From: Deltaproteobacteria bacterium
GTDB taxonomy: Bacteria; Desulfobacterota; Syntrophobacteria; BM002
Length of the DNA: 64,000 nucleotides
Assembly (NCBI GenBank): GCA_019309045.1
Contig: JAFDGZ010000001.1
Location: 1 to 64,000 of the forward strand
Reading direction: 5' to 3'
The notes below the pieces were generated by a model, which did not search any database, had not been told where the DNA came from, and saw only the letters and a list, made by a program, of their open reading frames with translations. Both the position numbers and the translations under genes were made by a program. Shown in pieces: positions 52,321 to 60,595 of the stretch (its first letter is position 1; each line of letters begins with the position of its first letter).

Positions 52321-52431
52321 CTAATGTGGCGGCTCTTTTCTCTTGCCATGACTGGTAGAGAAGTAAAAAGCCACAATGGCAATAAGCACATAGGCACTTA
52401 TGACAAGAATAGCAATGAACATCCACACCAT
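52321..52431 (-). CDS. 36-residue single-pass membrane protein
   Basis: The peptide starting at the ATG at 52431 has one long hydrophobic helix (about 2-27, VWMFIAILVISAYVLIAIV) and a basic tail ending KRKEPPH. GAGG sits seven bases upstream of this ATG. A longer frame to 52506 exists, but its start has no ribosome-binding site and would overlap the neighbouring plus-strand gene. The product is unrecognised; peptides of this kind are often membrane-complex accessories. Confidence 0.4.
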   Translation of the reverse strand: MVWMFIAILVISAYVLIAIVAFYFSTSHGKRKEPPH

Positions 52432-52468
52432 GACAATACCTCGCAACCATAGGAAATAAGCAAGCGCT

Positions 52469-53482
52469 ATGCCGGAGAGCACCACACAATATGTCCTGAG
52501 CCCCATGGAGAAGAAAGCGGCTGCCCTAGCTCTTCAGGATATGCCGGCAGAGCTGGTTGTGAAAGTAAAGAAAAGTGAACATCCACTTTCAGATGCGCTT
52601 GCTGCTTTCATGAGGGAACTTGCTGCGGCAACCCATAACTGCAAGCCCTTGTACCTAACGAGCAGTGGCCGCCAACCACCAAGCATTGAACTCAAGGCTA
52701 ATCTTCATTTTTTTGTCATCCCTGTAGGTGCTGAGCTTGAGCCATTCCTCCAGACCCTGGTAATGGTTGCCTCTGGCGAGTATCCACTTTCAAAGAAAAG
52801 CGCCAGAGATCTGCAAAATTTTATGCGTCCAACACAGATCGAAGCTCTGATCAGTAGTCAGTGTCCACACTGTCCGCAAGTGGTCAAAGTTGTTGGTCGT
52901 CTGGCTGTGGCAAGCAACTATTTTCTGGTACGGGTTATCGACGTTCAGCTTTTCCCCGAACTTGTTGGCCGGTACAATATTCGTTCTTTGCCCACTGTGA
53001 TAATCGATGGCGAGGAACAACTACTGGGGACAGTGTCCGAAGATGTACTCCTGGACAGAGTGCTCGGTTCTTCTCCCTCTATCTGGAGCGCTGGGACTTT
53101 CAAATATGCCCTGAAACAGGGCGATGCCGACAAGCTTGCCCGAGTCCTGCTCGCTGAGGGAGAAATTCCACCAGATGCCCTGCAATTACTTGGTGATCCC
53201 GAGTGGCCTGTGCGGCTTGGCATGATGGTGGTACTGGAAGAAATTGCCGCACGCGACATTGAACTTGGCCGCAGAGCAGTGCCATATCTTCTGGAACTTG
53301 TCAGCCATCGCGATTCGAATCTCAGAGGTGACGCGGCCTATCTTCTGGGCTTGATCGGTGACCGGAGCGTGTCGGCGAAGCTTGCAGAAGTAGCGCTCGA
53401 TGAGAATGAAGAGGTAGCTGCTGCGGCGCGAGAGGCATTGAAGCGCATCAGCCTGAGGGGGGAGAAAGAGGCTTCTTGTTAG
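52469..53482 (+). CDS. Two thioredoxin-fold domains plus HEAT-like repeats
   Basis: This 337-residue protein has a first thioredoxin-like domain without a CxxC pair (about 28-115) and a second with SSQCPHCPQVVKVV (CPHC, about 131) and the cis-Pro segment IRSLPTVIIDG. This double arrangement is that of AhpF N-terminal/protein-disulfide-oxidoreductase domains. Residues about 245-332 contain two HEAT-like repeats (WPVRLGMMVVLEEIA, LRGDAAYLLGLIG). The active site suggests thiol-disulfide exchange and the repeats suggest docking on a partner. The ATG at 52469 is used; 52505 is an alternative. The end overlaps the opposing sensor kinase gene by 35 nt. The cytoplasm is expected. Confidence 0.72.
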   Translation: MPESTTQYVLSPMEKKAAALALQDMPAELVVKVKKSEHPLSDALAAFMRELAAATHNCKPLYLTSSGRQPPSIELKANLHFFVIPVGAELEPFLQTLVMVASGEYPLSKKSARDLQNFMRPTQIEALISSQCPHCPQVVKVVGRLAVASNYFLVRVIDVQLFPELVGRYNIRSLPTVIIDGEEQLLGTVSEDVLLDRVLGSSPSIWSAGTFKYALKQGDADKLARVLLAEGEIPPDALQLLGDPEWPVRLGMMVVLEEIAARDIELGRRAVPYLLELVSHRDSNLRGDAAYLLGLIGDRSVSAKLAEVALDENEEVAAAAREALKRISLRGEKEASC

Positions 53483-55130
53483 GAGCCACTGGTAGCCAGA
53501 TAGTGAAGCGGCTTCCTTGGCCCGGACTCGATTCAACTTCCAGGCGGCCGCCGTGTTCGTCCACCACCTTCTTGGTTACAGCCAGACCCAGACCTGTTCC
53601 CTTGTTTCCCTTGGTGCTGAAGAAGACGTCAAAAATGCGCCTTTTTGTCTCCTCTGACATGCCGTGGCCGTTGTCCGCAACTGAGATCTCTATTGCCTTG
53701 TCAGCATGTCTTTTTGTGCTCAGAGTCACCCGTCCACCACTTTCATCAATGGCGTCCATGGCATTGCTGAGCAGATTGAGCAGACAGCGGTGCAGTCCCT
53801 GTGGATCAGCCTGGATCTGTCGAACGTCTGGGTCCAGATTGACAACGAGTTCCGCGTTCTTGGCCTGAAAACGATCCTCACACAGTTCAACTATTTCGCC
53901 ACAGATCTCGTTGACCAGGCAAGGTTGCGGCTCAACCTTTCTCTCCTTCGAGTAGGTGAGCATGTCGAGGACCAGATTGCTGATGCGCTGGTTGCTGCGG
54001 CGCAAGATCTGCCAGACTCTCGCTATAGTCTCCAGATCTTCGGCGTCCAGCCCCCTTTCCATGACCGAGGCTGAAACTTCCATGGAGGCAAGGATGTTCT
54101 TGATGTAATGCGACAGCCCTGAAATGGCCTGCCCCACGGCAGCCAGCCGTTCGTTCTGAAGTTTCTCTCTGTAGAGCAGAACATTTTCTACGGCAATACC
54201 AGCGGCATTGCCTATGGCATCGAGCAGCTGCAATTGCTCCTGACTGAACTCTGCCACGCTGGTGCTGGTATCCACATGAATGATGCCGACTATTCTGTCG
54301 CGGCCGCGCAGGGGGGAACACATGGCCGAGCGAATCTTATGAAGCACCACGCTTTTGGCCAGGCCGAACTGGGCATCGGACATGGCATCTGCAATCAGAA
54401 CCGACTCCCTCTTGCTGAGCACATGATCGATGATATGCTTGCTGATGCTCACCTTGCGCTCCAGGCCGCGCTTGTTTTGCCAGCGGGAAGCCTTTATCTC
54501 CAGCTGCTCACTGTCAGGCTCGAACAGGAGAATATGGGCCCGCTCGGGTCGAATAGTGGCAAAGACCTCATCGAGAATGTTGGCGAGAAGCTGGTCTAGA
54601 TCAACAGTGGAACTCGCCAGGCGAATGACCCGATACATGGCTCGCAGGCTTGCATGGCTCTGAGCGATGGTCTGGTTGAAGTCTGCCGCACTCAACGTTG
54701 TGGTTATGCTCATCATGGAGGTGAGATGCTTGTCCTGTTGCAGGGGTGAGTTCTGTTCATAAAGAGATATGGCAGGGGTTGGCTGGCATGTGGAGAGAAC
54801 GGCCGCCGGGGAAGTAGTTTTCCTTTGTTGCGGTGGCGCTGCCCGACGAAGAGTGAGTTCGGTTTGCCCCAGCACCAGCAGGTCACCCACTCGGAGAACC
54901 TGGGTCGTGATTTTCTCTTTGTTCACAAATGTGCCATTACGACTGTCAAGGTCTTCGAGAAGAAAAGAATCTTTGTGCAATACTATTCGGGCATGCAGCC
55001 TGGAGATTTCTTTGTCGTCAAGAGTAATGTGACAGGAAGGGTCGCGGCCAATGACAACTCTGGCCTCCTGAAGTGGAAAAACTCTCCCCTTTTCGACTCC
55101 AGAAAGAACTAGCAACTCACAGTCTGCCAT
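53448..55130 (-). CDS. Soluble FHA-GAF sensor histidine kinase
   Basis: From the ATG at 55130 this 560-residue protein has an N-terminal FHA domain (VIGRDPSCHITLDD, ISRLHARI, LEDLDSRNGTFVN; about 1-95), a linker, a GAF domain (about 170-335, INPERAHILLFEPDSEQ-like, MCSPLRGRDRIVGIIHVD) and a kinase core. The phosphoacceptor His is in ISGLSHYIKN, the N box in LLSNAMDAIDE, then SVADNGHGM and GTGLGLAVTKKVVDEHGG. No membrane helix is visible, so it senses something in the cytoplasm, perhaps a phosphoprotein through FHA. No response regulator gene is adjacent. A longer start at 55181 is possible. Confidence 0.88.
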   Translation of the reverse strand: MADCELLVLSGVEKGRVFPLQEARVVIGRDPSCHITLDDKEISRLHARIVLHKDSFLLEDLDSRNGTFVNKEKITTQVLRVGDLLVLGQTELTLRRAAPPQQRKTTSPAAVLSTCQPTPAISLYEQNSPLQQDKHLTSMMSITTTLSAADFNQTIAQSHASLRAMYRVIRLASSTVDLDQLLANILDEVFATIRPERAHILLFEPDSEQLEIKASRWQNKRGLERKVSISKHIIDHVLSKRESVLIADAMSDAQFGLAKSVVLHKIRSAMCSPLRGRDRIVGIIHVDTSTSVAEFSQEQLQLLDAIGNAAGIAVENVLLYREKLQNERLAAVGQAISGLSHYIKNILASMEVSASVMERGLDAEDLETIARVWQILRRSNQRISNLVLDMLTYSKERKVEPQPCLVNEICGEIVELCEDRFQAKNAELVVNLDPDVRQIQADPQGLHRCLLNLLSNAMDAIDESGGRVTLSTKRHADKAIEISVADNGHGMSEETKRRIFDVFFSTKGNKGTGLGLAVTKKVVDEHGGRLEVESSPGQGSRFTIWLPVAPNKKPLSPPSG

Positions 55131-55725
55131 TTTACAGGGAGCCCTCCGACTTTTTCTCTTTTTCTGGCGGCCACCAACCATTTATCCAACAGGTAGCCTC
55201 TATTACAGGCATGAGCCCCACGGCAGTTCAATAGAGCAAACGATGTGTCAAAACTAACAATCAAGCAAGTCGAAGCCACAGCACACAACCACTGCGTGAG
55301 AAGCCGGTGTCATACCAGTGGGCAGTGGATCATATAACAGAACTGAATCTTAGTATTGATGCCCCTTGCAGAAAAACGGTTCACAATGTCGCCGTAGCAA
55401 CTGGGCAGCTGCCGTTTACTTCTCGTGCAGTTTCTGTTAAATATGTGGAGTAGCGGCCGCAAAGCAAAGCTGCGTGTTGTCTGAACTAATATCGAGACGC
55501 CGCCATTTCCTGCAGCCAAAGATCACTGTACAGAAGGGCCTACTTTGCTGCCCTTCTGCCGGTGCCTTTTAATGAATTGCCGCACAGCGTATTTTATTTC
55601 ATGAATCGTGCCATAACTGGTATGGTCTGCAGGCAATTGTGCCAATACATGTAGGAAAGGGACCAGCAGAGGCAACAACTTACAATGTGTCCAGGCATAC
55701 ATCCCGGGGAGACAGGAGGGCGAAC
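55131..55725. other. Intergenic region, 595 bases
   Basis: It lies between the divergent sensor-kinase and nitroreductase genes. The only structure I note is a 9-base inverted repeat, CAGAAGGGC (55531-55539) and GCCCTTCTG (55550-55558), around a 10-base loop, without a following T-tract. Short frames here lack ribosome-binding sites and recognisable products. Confidence 0.5.
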
Positions 55726-56265
55726 ATGGAGCTTCTTGCACTGATCAAAGCACGAAGGAGTATACGGCGTTTTCAAAGTAAAGAGATTCCGCAGGATGAT
55801 CTACAGCACATATTGGAAGCCGTGCAGTGGGCGCCATCCTGGGCCAATACCCAGTGCTGGGAAATCATTGTGGTACAAAAACCTGAACTCAAACAGCAGC
55901 TCAGAGAAACCCTCGGCAAAGGAAATCCAGCTGCCAAAGGTATGGTGGAGGCGCCGCTGGTGCTCGTCCTGTGTGCCAGGTTGAAAACATCCGGCTACTA
56001 CAAGGGGGAGGTAACCACCAAGTTCGGCGACTGGTTCATGTACGACCTCGGCATCGCCACCCAGAATCTCTGCCTTATGGCTCACAGTGTTGGCCTGGGT
56101 ACGGTAGTAGTGGGCCTCTTCGACCACGACAAGGCTGCAAGTCTGCTGGATGTGCCTGCAGGATACGAGGTGGTAACCATGATTCCCCTGGGTTATCCTG
56201 CTGCGGAATCCAAAGCGCCCAAGCGTCGCGAGATCAGCGACTTTGTGCACCACGAGAGGTTCTGA
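55726..56265 (+). CDS. Nitroreductase-family flavoprotein
   Basis: This 179-residue protein starts LLALIKARRSIRRFQSKEIP, the FMN-binding start of the nitroreductase family, with APSWANTQCWEIIVV, MYDLGIATQNLCLMAHSVGLGT and the C-terminal IPLGYPA. GGAGGG lies about five bases before the ATG at 55726; an upstream in-frame start at 55639 is rejected. Members reduce nitro compounds, quinones or other substrates using NAD(P)H through FMN, usually as dimers. It is shorter than E. coli NfsB (217). The gene stands alone. Confidence 0.88.
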   Translation: MELLALIKARRSIRRFQSKEIPQDDLQHILEAVQWAPSWANTQCWEIIVVQKPELKQQLRETLGKGNPAAKGMVEAPLVLVLCARLKTSGYYKGEVTTKFGDWFMYDLGIATQNLCLMAHSVGLGTVVVGLFDHDKAASLLDVPAGYEVVTMIPLGYPAAESKAPKRREISDFVHHERF

Positions 56266-56343
56266 GCTAGAAGGGCGCGGCCGTCGGCAACAGCCACCAA
56301 GAGCGCTCGCATCTTTGACGCAGCTCAGCGCCCGCTAGGAACA

Positions 56344-56976
56344 CTACCTGACAAAGGGGTTATATCTCCTCTCCTCGCCTATGGTAGAGGTGGGCGCAGG
56401 GCCATAATTGTGGCCGGGCAGCACCACGGTCTCCTCTGGCAAGGTCATGAGCTTCTCCTTGATAGAGTTGATGAGCAGCTCCATTGAGCCGCCGGGCAGA
56501 TCAGTGCGGCCGATGCCTCCCACAAACAGAGTATCACCGGTAAAAACCCGGCCGTCTGTCAGGAGACACATGCCGCCGGGGGTGTGCCCCGGGGTGTGCA
56601 GCACCGAGAGTTGTTGCTCGCCGAACTCAATAGTTTCTCCTTCTTCCACGGTCCTGTCAGGAGGCGGCGAAGCCTCGCAGCGAAACATCTGGAGTATGAA
56701 GGGTGACGGATTGGCCAACCGTTGCGCATCTGCCGAGTGGATGACTATGCGAGCCCCAGTGAGCTCTTTCATCAACCGGTTGCCGCCGGTATGGTCGGCG
56801 TGGCAGTGAGTATTGACAATGTATTTTATCTTTTTGATTCCTCTGTCTTTTGCTATCTCCAGAAGGCGTTGCACCTCGTCAGCTGGATCGACAACAATTC
56901 CCTCGCCACTCTTTTCGCAGCCCACAATATAGGCAAAAACTGCAAAATTTCCCACCTGTACCTGTTCAATGATCAT
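56344..56976 (-). CDS. Metallo-beta-lactamase-fold hydrolase (glyoxalase II-like)
   Basis: This 210-residue protein has NTHCHADHTGGN, HTPGHTPGGMCLL and FTGDTLFVGGIGRTDLPGG, plus the final His in VLPGHNYGPAPT: the full set of two-metal ligands of the glyoxalase II/YcbL group. It probably hydrolyses a thioester or related ester. The ATG at 56976 (IIEQVQVGNFAVFAYIVG) is chosen with GGGA upstream. It is divergent from the AIR-synthase-like gene at 57347; a TATAAT-type -10 on the minus strand at 57050-57045 may drive it. Confidence 0.88.
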   Translation of the reverse strand: MIIEQVQVGNFAVFAYIVGCEKSGEGIVVDPADEVQRLLEIAKDRGIKKIKYIVNTHCHADHTGGNRLMKELTGARIVIHSADAQRLANPSPFILQMFRCEASPPPDRTVEEGETIEFGEQQLSVLHTPGHTPGGMCLLTDGRVFTGDTLFVGGIGRTDLPGGSMELLINSIKEKLMTLPEETVVLPGHNYGPAPTSTIGEERRYNPFVR

Positions 56977-57346
56977 CTCTGTTTCCCTTTCGCTTTCTTT
57001 GTTTGTAATTCGAACGCTGCCCAAATTATCGAGCATAAATTTTTATTATAACTGTGCAGCAATTAAAATTGTAGAGCAAACCCAGCCCTTCATCTGAAAA
57101 GTTCACCTCTGATCTGCAATTCACTCAGCTGAAAAAGCTGCCGCACTCTCTTTACTCTCTCTCGTTGAGCCGAATATGCAGGCTTTTCTGACATCAGAGC
57201 CCATGCTGCTGTTCTGAGAGCAAAGCTTGACTTCCGGTCCTTGCGGGCTAGAATGGGCAAGACTCTCACAACAATTCCTGACAGTGTCTTCGGATGTTGG
57301 GCGATCTTGATTGCCTCCTGGATCAAGACTGTTCATTGGAGCAAGT
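56977..57346. other. Divergent intergenic region, 370 bases
   Basis: It lies between the glyoxalase II-like gene and the AIR-synthase-like gene. The minus strand has a perfect TATAAT (57050-57045) with only a weak -35. The short frames between 57090 and 57336 on the minus strand have no support. Confidence 0.45.
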
Positions 57347-58360
57347 ATGACCTCTCAGACCCTTCCCGCAGGAAAACTCAGAGCAGAGACCTTGGACGAG
57401 CTGTTGCAACATACCTCTTCTGATCCTAACATCCTGCTGGGCCCGGCAATTGGAGAAGACGCGGCCGTGGTCGACTTCCATGGCCGCTATCTGGTGGTCA
57501 GTACGGATCCCATCACCTTTGCCACGGACCAGTGTGGCTGGTATGCGGTCTGGGTAAACGCCAATGATATAGCAGCATGCGGGGGGACGCCTCGTTACTT
57601 TTCTGCCTCTGTTGTCCTGCCGCATGGCCCCACGAGCCTGGACGATATAAAAAAGCTCTTTATGGAAATTGAACAGGCCTGCCAGCAGCTGGGCATCTTG
57701 TGGATTGGCGGTCATACTGAAATAAGTCCCACGGTGACCACTCCCCTGGTGGCCGGTCAGATGATTGGCGAGGTGGCCCCAGAAGAGTTGTGCCGCTCCG
57801 CGGATGCTCAGCCCGGAGATGCCCTCGTCCTGGTCAAGACAGCAGCCATAGAAGCAACAGCTATTATTGCCAGGGAAAAGGCCAGGCAAGTAACAGCTGC
57901 CTTTGGCAGAGAAACCACAGAAAGGTGCCAGAGATTTCTCTTCGAGCCCGGCATCAGCATTGTGGCCCAGGCAGCCATGGCCCGCGGCTTTGCCGTCCAT
58001 GCAATGCACGATCCCACAGAAGGAGGGGTCATTACGGCAATTCGAGAGATTTGCCTGGCCTCCCGCTGTGGCGTGGTGGTGGACGAGAAGGCGATCCAGA
58101 TACTGCCGGAGACGGCTGCCCTCTGCAGGCATTTCAACATAGACCCTCTGGGCGCCATATCTTCCGGCGCACTCCTGCTTACTCTTGCAGAGGAGAATGC
58201 TGCGCGCCTCCTCAGTCACTACCAGAAGCACACCGTTCCTGCAGCAGTGATCGGCACGATGGTGCCCAGAGAAAATGGCATGACCTTGCGAAAACAAGAC
58301 GGCAAAATCACACCCCTGCCTTTGTTCGACGTGGATGAAATTGTCAAACTCTTTGCCTGA
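57347..58360 (+). CDS. AIR synthase-related protein (HypE/PurM-like fold)
   Basis: This 337-residue protein has GPAIGEDAAVVDFHGRYLVV and DPITFATDQCGWYAVWVNANDIAACGG, the ATP-binding N-terminal pattern of the PurM/HypE/ThiL superfamily, and DPTEGGVITAIREI in the C-terminal domain. HypE activates a carbamoyl group in hydrogenase maturation, PurM closes the imidazole ring. Here there is no HypE C-terminal PRIC(Cys) end, so HypE activity is unlikely. GGAG is close to the ATG at 57347. The true substrate is unknown; such archaeal/bacterial AIR-synthase-related proteins are common in anaerobes. Confidence 0.8.
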   Translation: MTSQTLPAGKLRAETLDELLQHTSSDPNILLGPAIGEDAAVVDFHGRYLVVSTDPITFATDQCGWYAVWVNANDIAACGGTPRYFSASVVLPHGPTSLDDIKKLFMEIEQACQQLGILWIGGHTEISPTVTTPLVAGQMIGEVAPEELCRSADAQPGDALVLVKTAAIEATAIIAREKARQVTAAFGRETTERCQRFLFEPGISIVAQAAMARGFAVHAMHDPTEGGVITAIREICLASRCGVVVDEKAIQILPETAALCRHFNIDPLGAISSGALLLTLAEENAARLLSHYQKHTVPAAVIGTMVPRENGMTLRKQDGKITPLPLFDVDEIVKLFA

Positions 58361-58740
58361 AATGATGCCGGCCATGTATCCCCAGATTGCCACTTTTTTC
58401 CGGCAGAATCCTTGCTTGCACCTCCTGGAAAAGTTTCTCCCCATGGGCATTAGCAGCAATCTGCTTTCTTGTGCGCCGTTGTCTGGGACTGCAGCCACTG
58501 CTCAGCAACAATTCTGTATCCAACAGAGCACTTTCTTCTCAACGTTCCCCTCTATGGTATACTTTTATATATCATTCATTTTCTCGATTTCCCTGCAGTT
58601 TCAAGCAGTTACAATCTGGCATTTCTCTTGCTCTTCTTGTTGCCGTCATGTCACAGGAAACAAGCTGAATTCAATATTCACTCAGGCAGAGCACTAGCAA
58701 GATCGAAGTGGTTTCTGCGCACCACAGAGGGGAGAGAACC
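58361..58740. other. Intergenic region, 380 bases
   Basis: It lies between the AIR-synthase-like and PilZ-like genes on the same strand. An A/T-rich part (about 58550-58590) could hold a promoter for the PilZ-like gene, but I see no hexamer pair good enough to report. Confidence 0.4.
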
Positions 58741-59142
58741 ATGGATGATAGAAAAGCAATACAGCTGCCGGTCTTCTACAACAAAGGGGGAAAGAAGATA
58801 AAAGCCCTCGGCAGCCGCTTTTCAGAGAAAGGTTGCTTTGTGGTCACCAAAGTTCCCCACATCTCGGGCACCACGTTTTCCCTGAAAATCACCAATCCTC
58901 GGACAAAACAGGATATATGCCTGGACAGTTCAGTGGTCATGCGCACTCGAAACAAATATGACAACAGTTGGGGCATGGTCCTGCGTTTCATGAACGTGGG
59001 CAGCAGCCACAAAGACAAGATCCAGGAGGTATTGGCTGAAAACAGCACCTCAGGCAACTCAAACCGGCAGGCAGGCTACCTGAAGACCCATGTGGGTCAG
59101 GCAATTCTCAAATATTTCAGCTATAAGAAAAATACCCTGTAG
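58741..59142 (+). CDS. PilZ-like domain protein
   Basis: This 133-residue protein, whose ATG is preceded by GGGGAG, begins DDRKAIQLPVFYNKGGKKIKALGSRFSEKGCFVVT and continues with beta-strand-like sequence. The order basic stretch, then x-F-S-x-x-G resembles a PilZ domain, which binds cyclic di-GMP through RxxxR and (D/N)xSxxG. Here the second motif reads RFSEKG, with Arg for the usual Asp/Asn, and the first motif is not clear, so binding is doubtful. The C-terminal 40 residues are basic. It may be a degenerate PilZ effector. Confidence 0.5.
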   Translation: MDDRKAIQLPVFYNKGGKKIKALGSRFSEKGCFVVTKVPHISGTTFSLKITNPRTKQDICLDSSVVMRTRNKYDNSWGMVLRFMNVGSSHKDKIQEVLAENSTSGNSNRQAGYLKTHVGQAILKYFSYKKNTL

Positions 59143-59629
59143 TAAGAAGTCTCGTCAAAGCTGTCGCTGGCAGTTGCCGCTCTGAGGACTATTGCTGCCA
59201 GGGATTCTCTGTATAGTGCGGCCATCTAATCATGGCACTCTTGGCCGCCCCGGTGCAGCAGAGACCATTCGGTGGATGCTCCCTGCTGATTGGCAGCAAG
59301 CTATGCTGAAAATGACAGCGGCACTGATATCTGCCCATGTGTCTCGAAAGGTTTCTATTTTCTGCCACTACTCATCGATCTCTCGCTCTGCTGTTTTGCA
59401 ACAGGCAGATGCCCAGCCAGGTAGCATACTACTATACTCTGCTATAGCAGCCTTCCTGGCAAAAGCCTTGCCGGTCTTTTCGGTAGAGAAACACGAGCCC
59501 TCCTCTCCACCCACAGTTCATGATATGATGGCAGACGCCGATTAGCAGGCGTCAGTCCACTTCATATGAGCCATGCCAGGCAAGACCGGGACAGGAGTCA
59601 AAAGGAGACGTGCTCCTTTTGTCAGCGAC
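59143..59629. other. Intergenic region, 487 bases
   Basis: A 117-residue frame at 59192-59545 lies here but has no good ribosome-binding site, no recognisable motif and irregular composition, so I do not call it. The right end carries an 8-base hairpin described separately. Confidence 0.4.
59600..59620 (+). promoter_or_regulatory. Hairpin before the PagL-like gene
   Basis: AAAAGGAG (59600-59607) and CTCCTTTT (59613-59620) form a perfect 8-base stem with a 5-base loop, ending in TTTT. It contains an AAGGAG sequence, ten bases before the ATG at 59630. It may be a weak terminator/attenuator or hide a ribosome-binding site. Confidence 0.4.
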
Positions 59630-60211
59630 ATGAATAAGAAACAACCACTGCTCTGGCTCCTCTGGATCTTGAGCATTTTTCTGAGCTGCAGTGACAGGGC
59701 GAGTGCTGGTGACTGGGCCTTAGCTCTCTATGGAGGCGTATTGCTGGAAGGCGAGCTTAACAATGCCACCATTGCCCACCAGGGATTTGAGGACTCTTAT
59801 CTGCTGGCCCTGGCACTTACCAGAAAAGTCGCAACCTGGGAAAATATGATCGATTGGGAGGTTGAGGGGCAGAGTGTCAAACATTTTGCTGCTCAAAGCA
59901 ACTGGGAATTCAATGGTCTTGTCGCAGTTCGCTGGCTGCTGTTTCCCTGGGATAGCTACCTCGATACCAGTTTTGCCTTTGGCGGCGGATTGTCTTATGC
60001 CACTGAGACTCCCAAAGTAGAAAAAGAAAATCATGACCCTGCAGCCAAATTTCTAAAATATCTGATGCTCGAACTGGCTTTTTCTCTGCCTGACTCCGAA
60101 CGCTGGAGCCTGCTTGTCCGCATTCATCATCGTTCAGGGGCCTTTGGCCTGTTTCACGGCGTAACCGGGGCCTCGAATGCCCTGGCCTTTGGCGTCCGGT
60201 ATTCATTCTAG
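59630..60211 (+). CDS. PagL-like outer-membrane protein (lipid A deacylase-like)
   Basis: From the ATG at 59630 this 193-residue protein has a signal peptide (KKQPLLWLLWILSIFLS, then Cys and an ASA|GDWAL cleavage-type end near residue 26) and alternating beta-strand sequence ending in ALAFGVRYSF, the aromatic C-terminus of an outer-membrane barrel. LLVRIHHRSGAFGLFHG resembles the His-Ser active site region of the PagL/acyloxyacyl-hydrolase family, which removes an acyl chain from lipid A. A Cys at the end of the hydrophobic part could alternatively be a lipobox. No good ribosome-binding site precedes the ATG. Confidence 0.6.
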   Translation: MNKKQPLLWLLWILSIFLSCSDRASAGDWALALYGGVLLEGELNNATIAHQGFEDSYLLALALTRKVATWENMIDWEVEGQSVKHFAAQSNWEFNGLVAVRWLLFPWDSYLDTSFAFGGGLSYATETPKVEKENHDPAAKFLKYLMLELAFSLPDSERWSLLVRIHHRSGAFGLFHGVTGASNALAFGVRYSF

Positions 60212-60595
60212 TGCCCTGCTTTTACTGTCCATCTGGGAAAACGGGGCCAGATTAACCTTTGGCCTCTGTCAATCTGGAGAGCAATGTTACAGGGTTTCTC
60301 TGTAAAGTTGGCTTCTTGCTTCATCCTGGCTTTGGGCGTGCCAGCGGTTTGCCAGCCGATGCCAGAGAAAGGCCAGAACAAGGCCCCGGCCGATCCTGAC
60401 TGACTGTAGTTATCCGCCCCTTGCGCCTGAAGGAGCAACTAGAACACGAGCGAGGGCGAGCAGTTGACAGCTGGCATGCCTGCTGCTAGAAGACAAAAGG
60501 CCATTTGCGCAGCAGTTATATTCGATATACCAGTAAAGCATCAGATTCCATGAGCTGGAGAAAAGAGGGTGGACTCGAACAAGGAGAAAGGAAAG
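60212..60595. other. Intergenic region, 384 bases
   Basis: It contains an inverted repeat CCAGATT (60247-60253)/AATCTGG (60271-60277), a small hairpin TTACAG/CTGTAA (60287-60305) and the sigma-54-like sequence at 60472-60487. A minus-strand frame here looks like chance. Confidence 0.45.
60472..60487 (+). promoter_or_regulatory. Sigma-54-like promoter candidate
   Basis: TGGCAT-N5-CTGCT has ten bases between GG and GC, as in sigma-54 promoters, with one mismatch in each element. It would start transcription near 60499, about 97 bases before the secreted-protein gene at 60596. Confidence 0.35.

Noticed and set aside
55531-55558. Intrinsic terminator
   Set aside because: A 9-base stem is present, but no T-tract follows and no gene ends nearby.
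57347-58360. HypE hydrogenase maturation protein
   Set aside because: The fold matches, but the Cys-containing C-terminus needed for carbamoyl transfer and other hyp genes are missing.
59192-59545. 117-residue plus-strand frame in an intergenic region
   Set aside because: No ribosome-binding site, no motif and no typical composition; kept only as an unsupported possibility.
60208-60438. 76-residue minus-strand frame after the PagL-like gene
   Set aside because: No start signal or recognisable sequence; overlaps inverted repeats.
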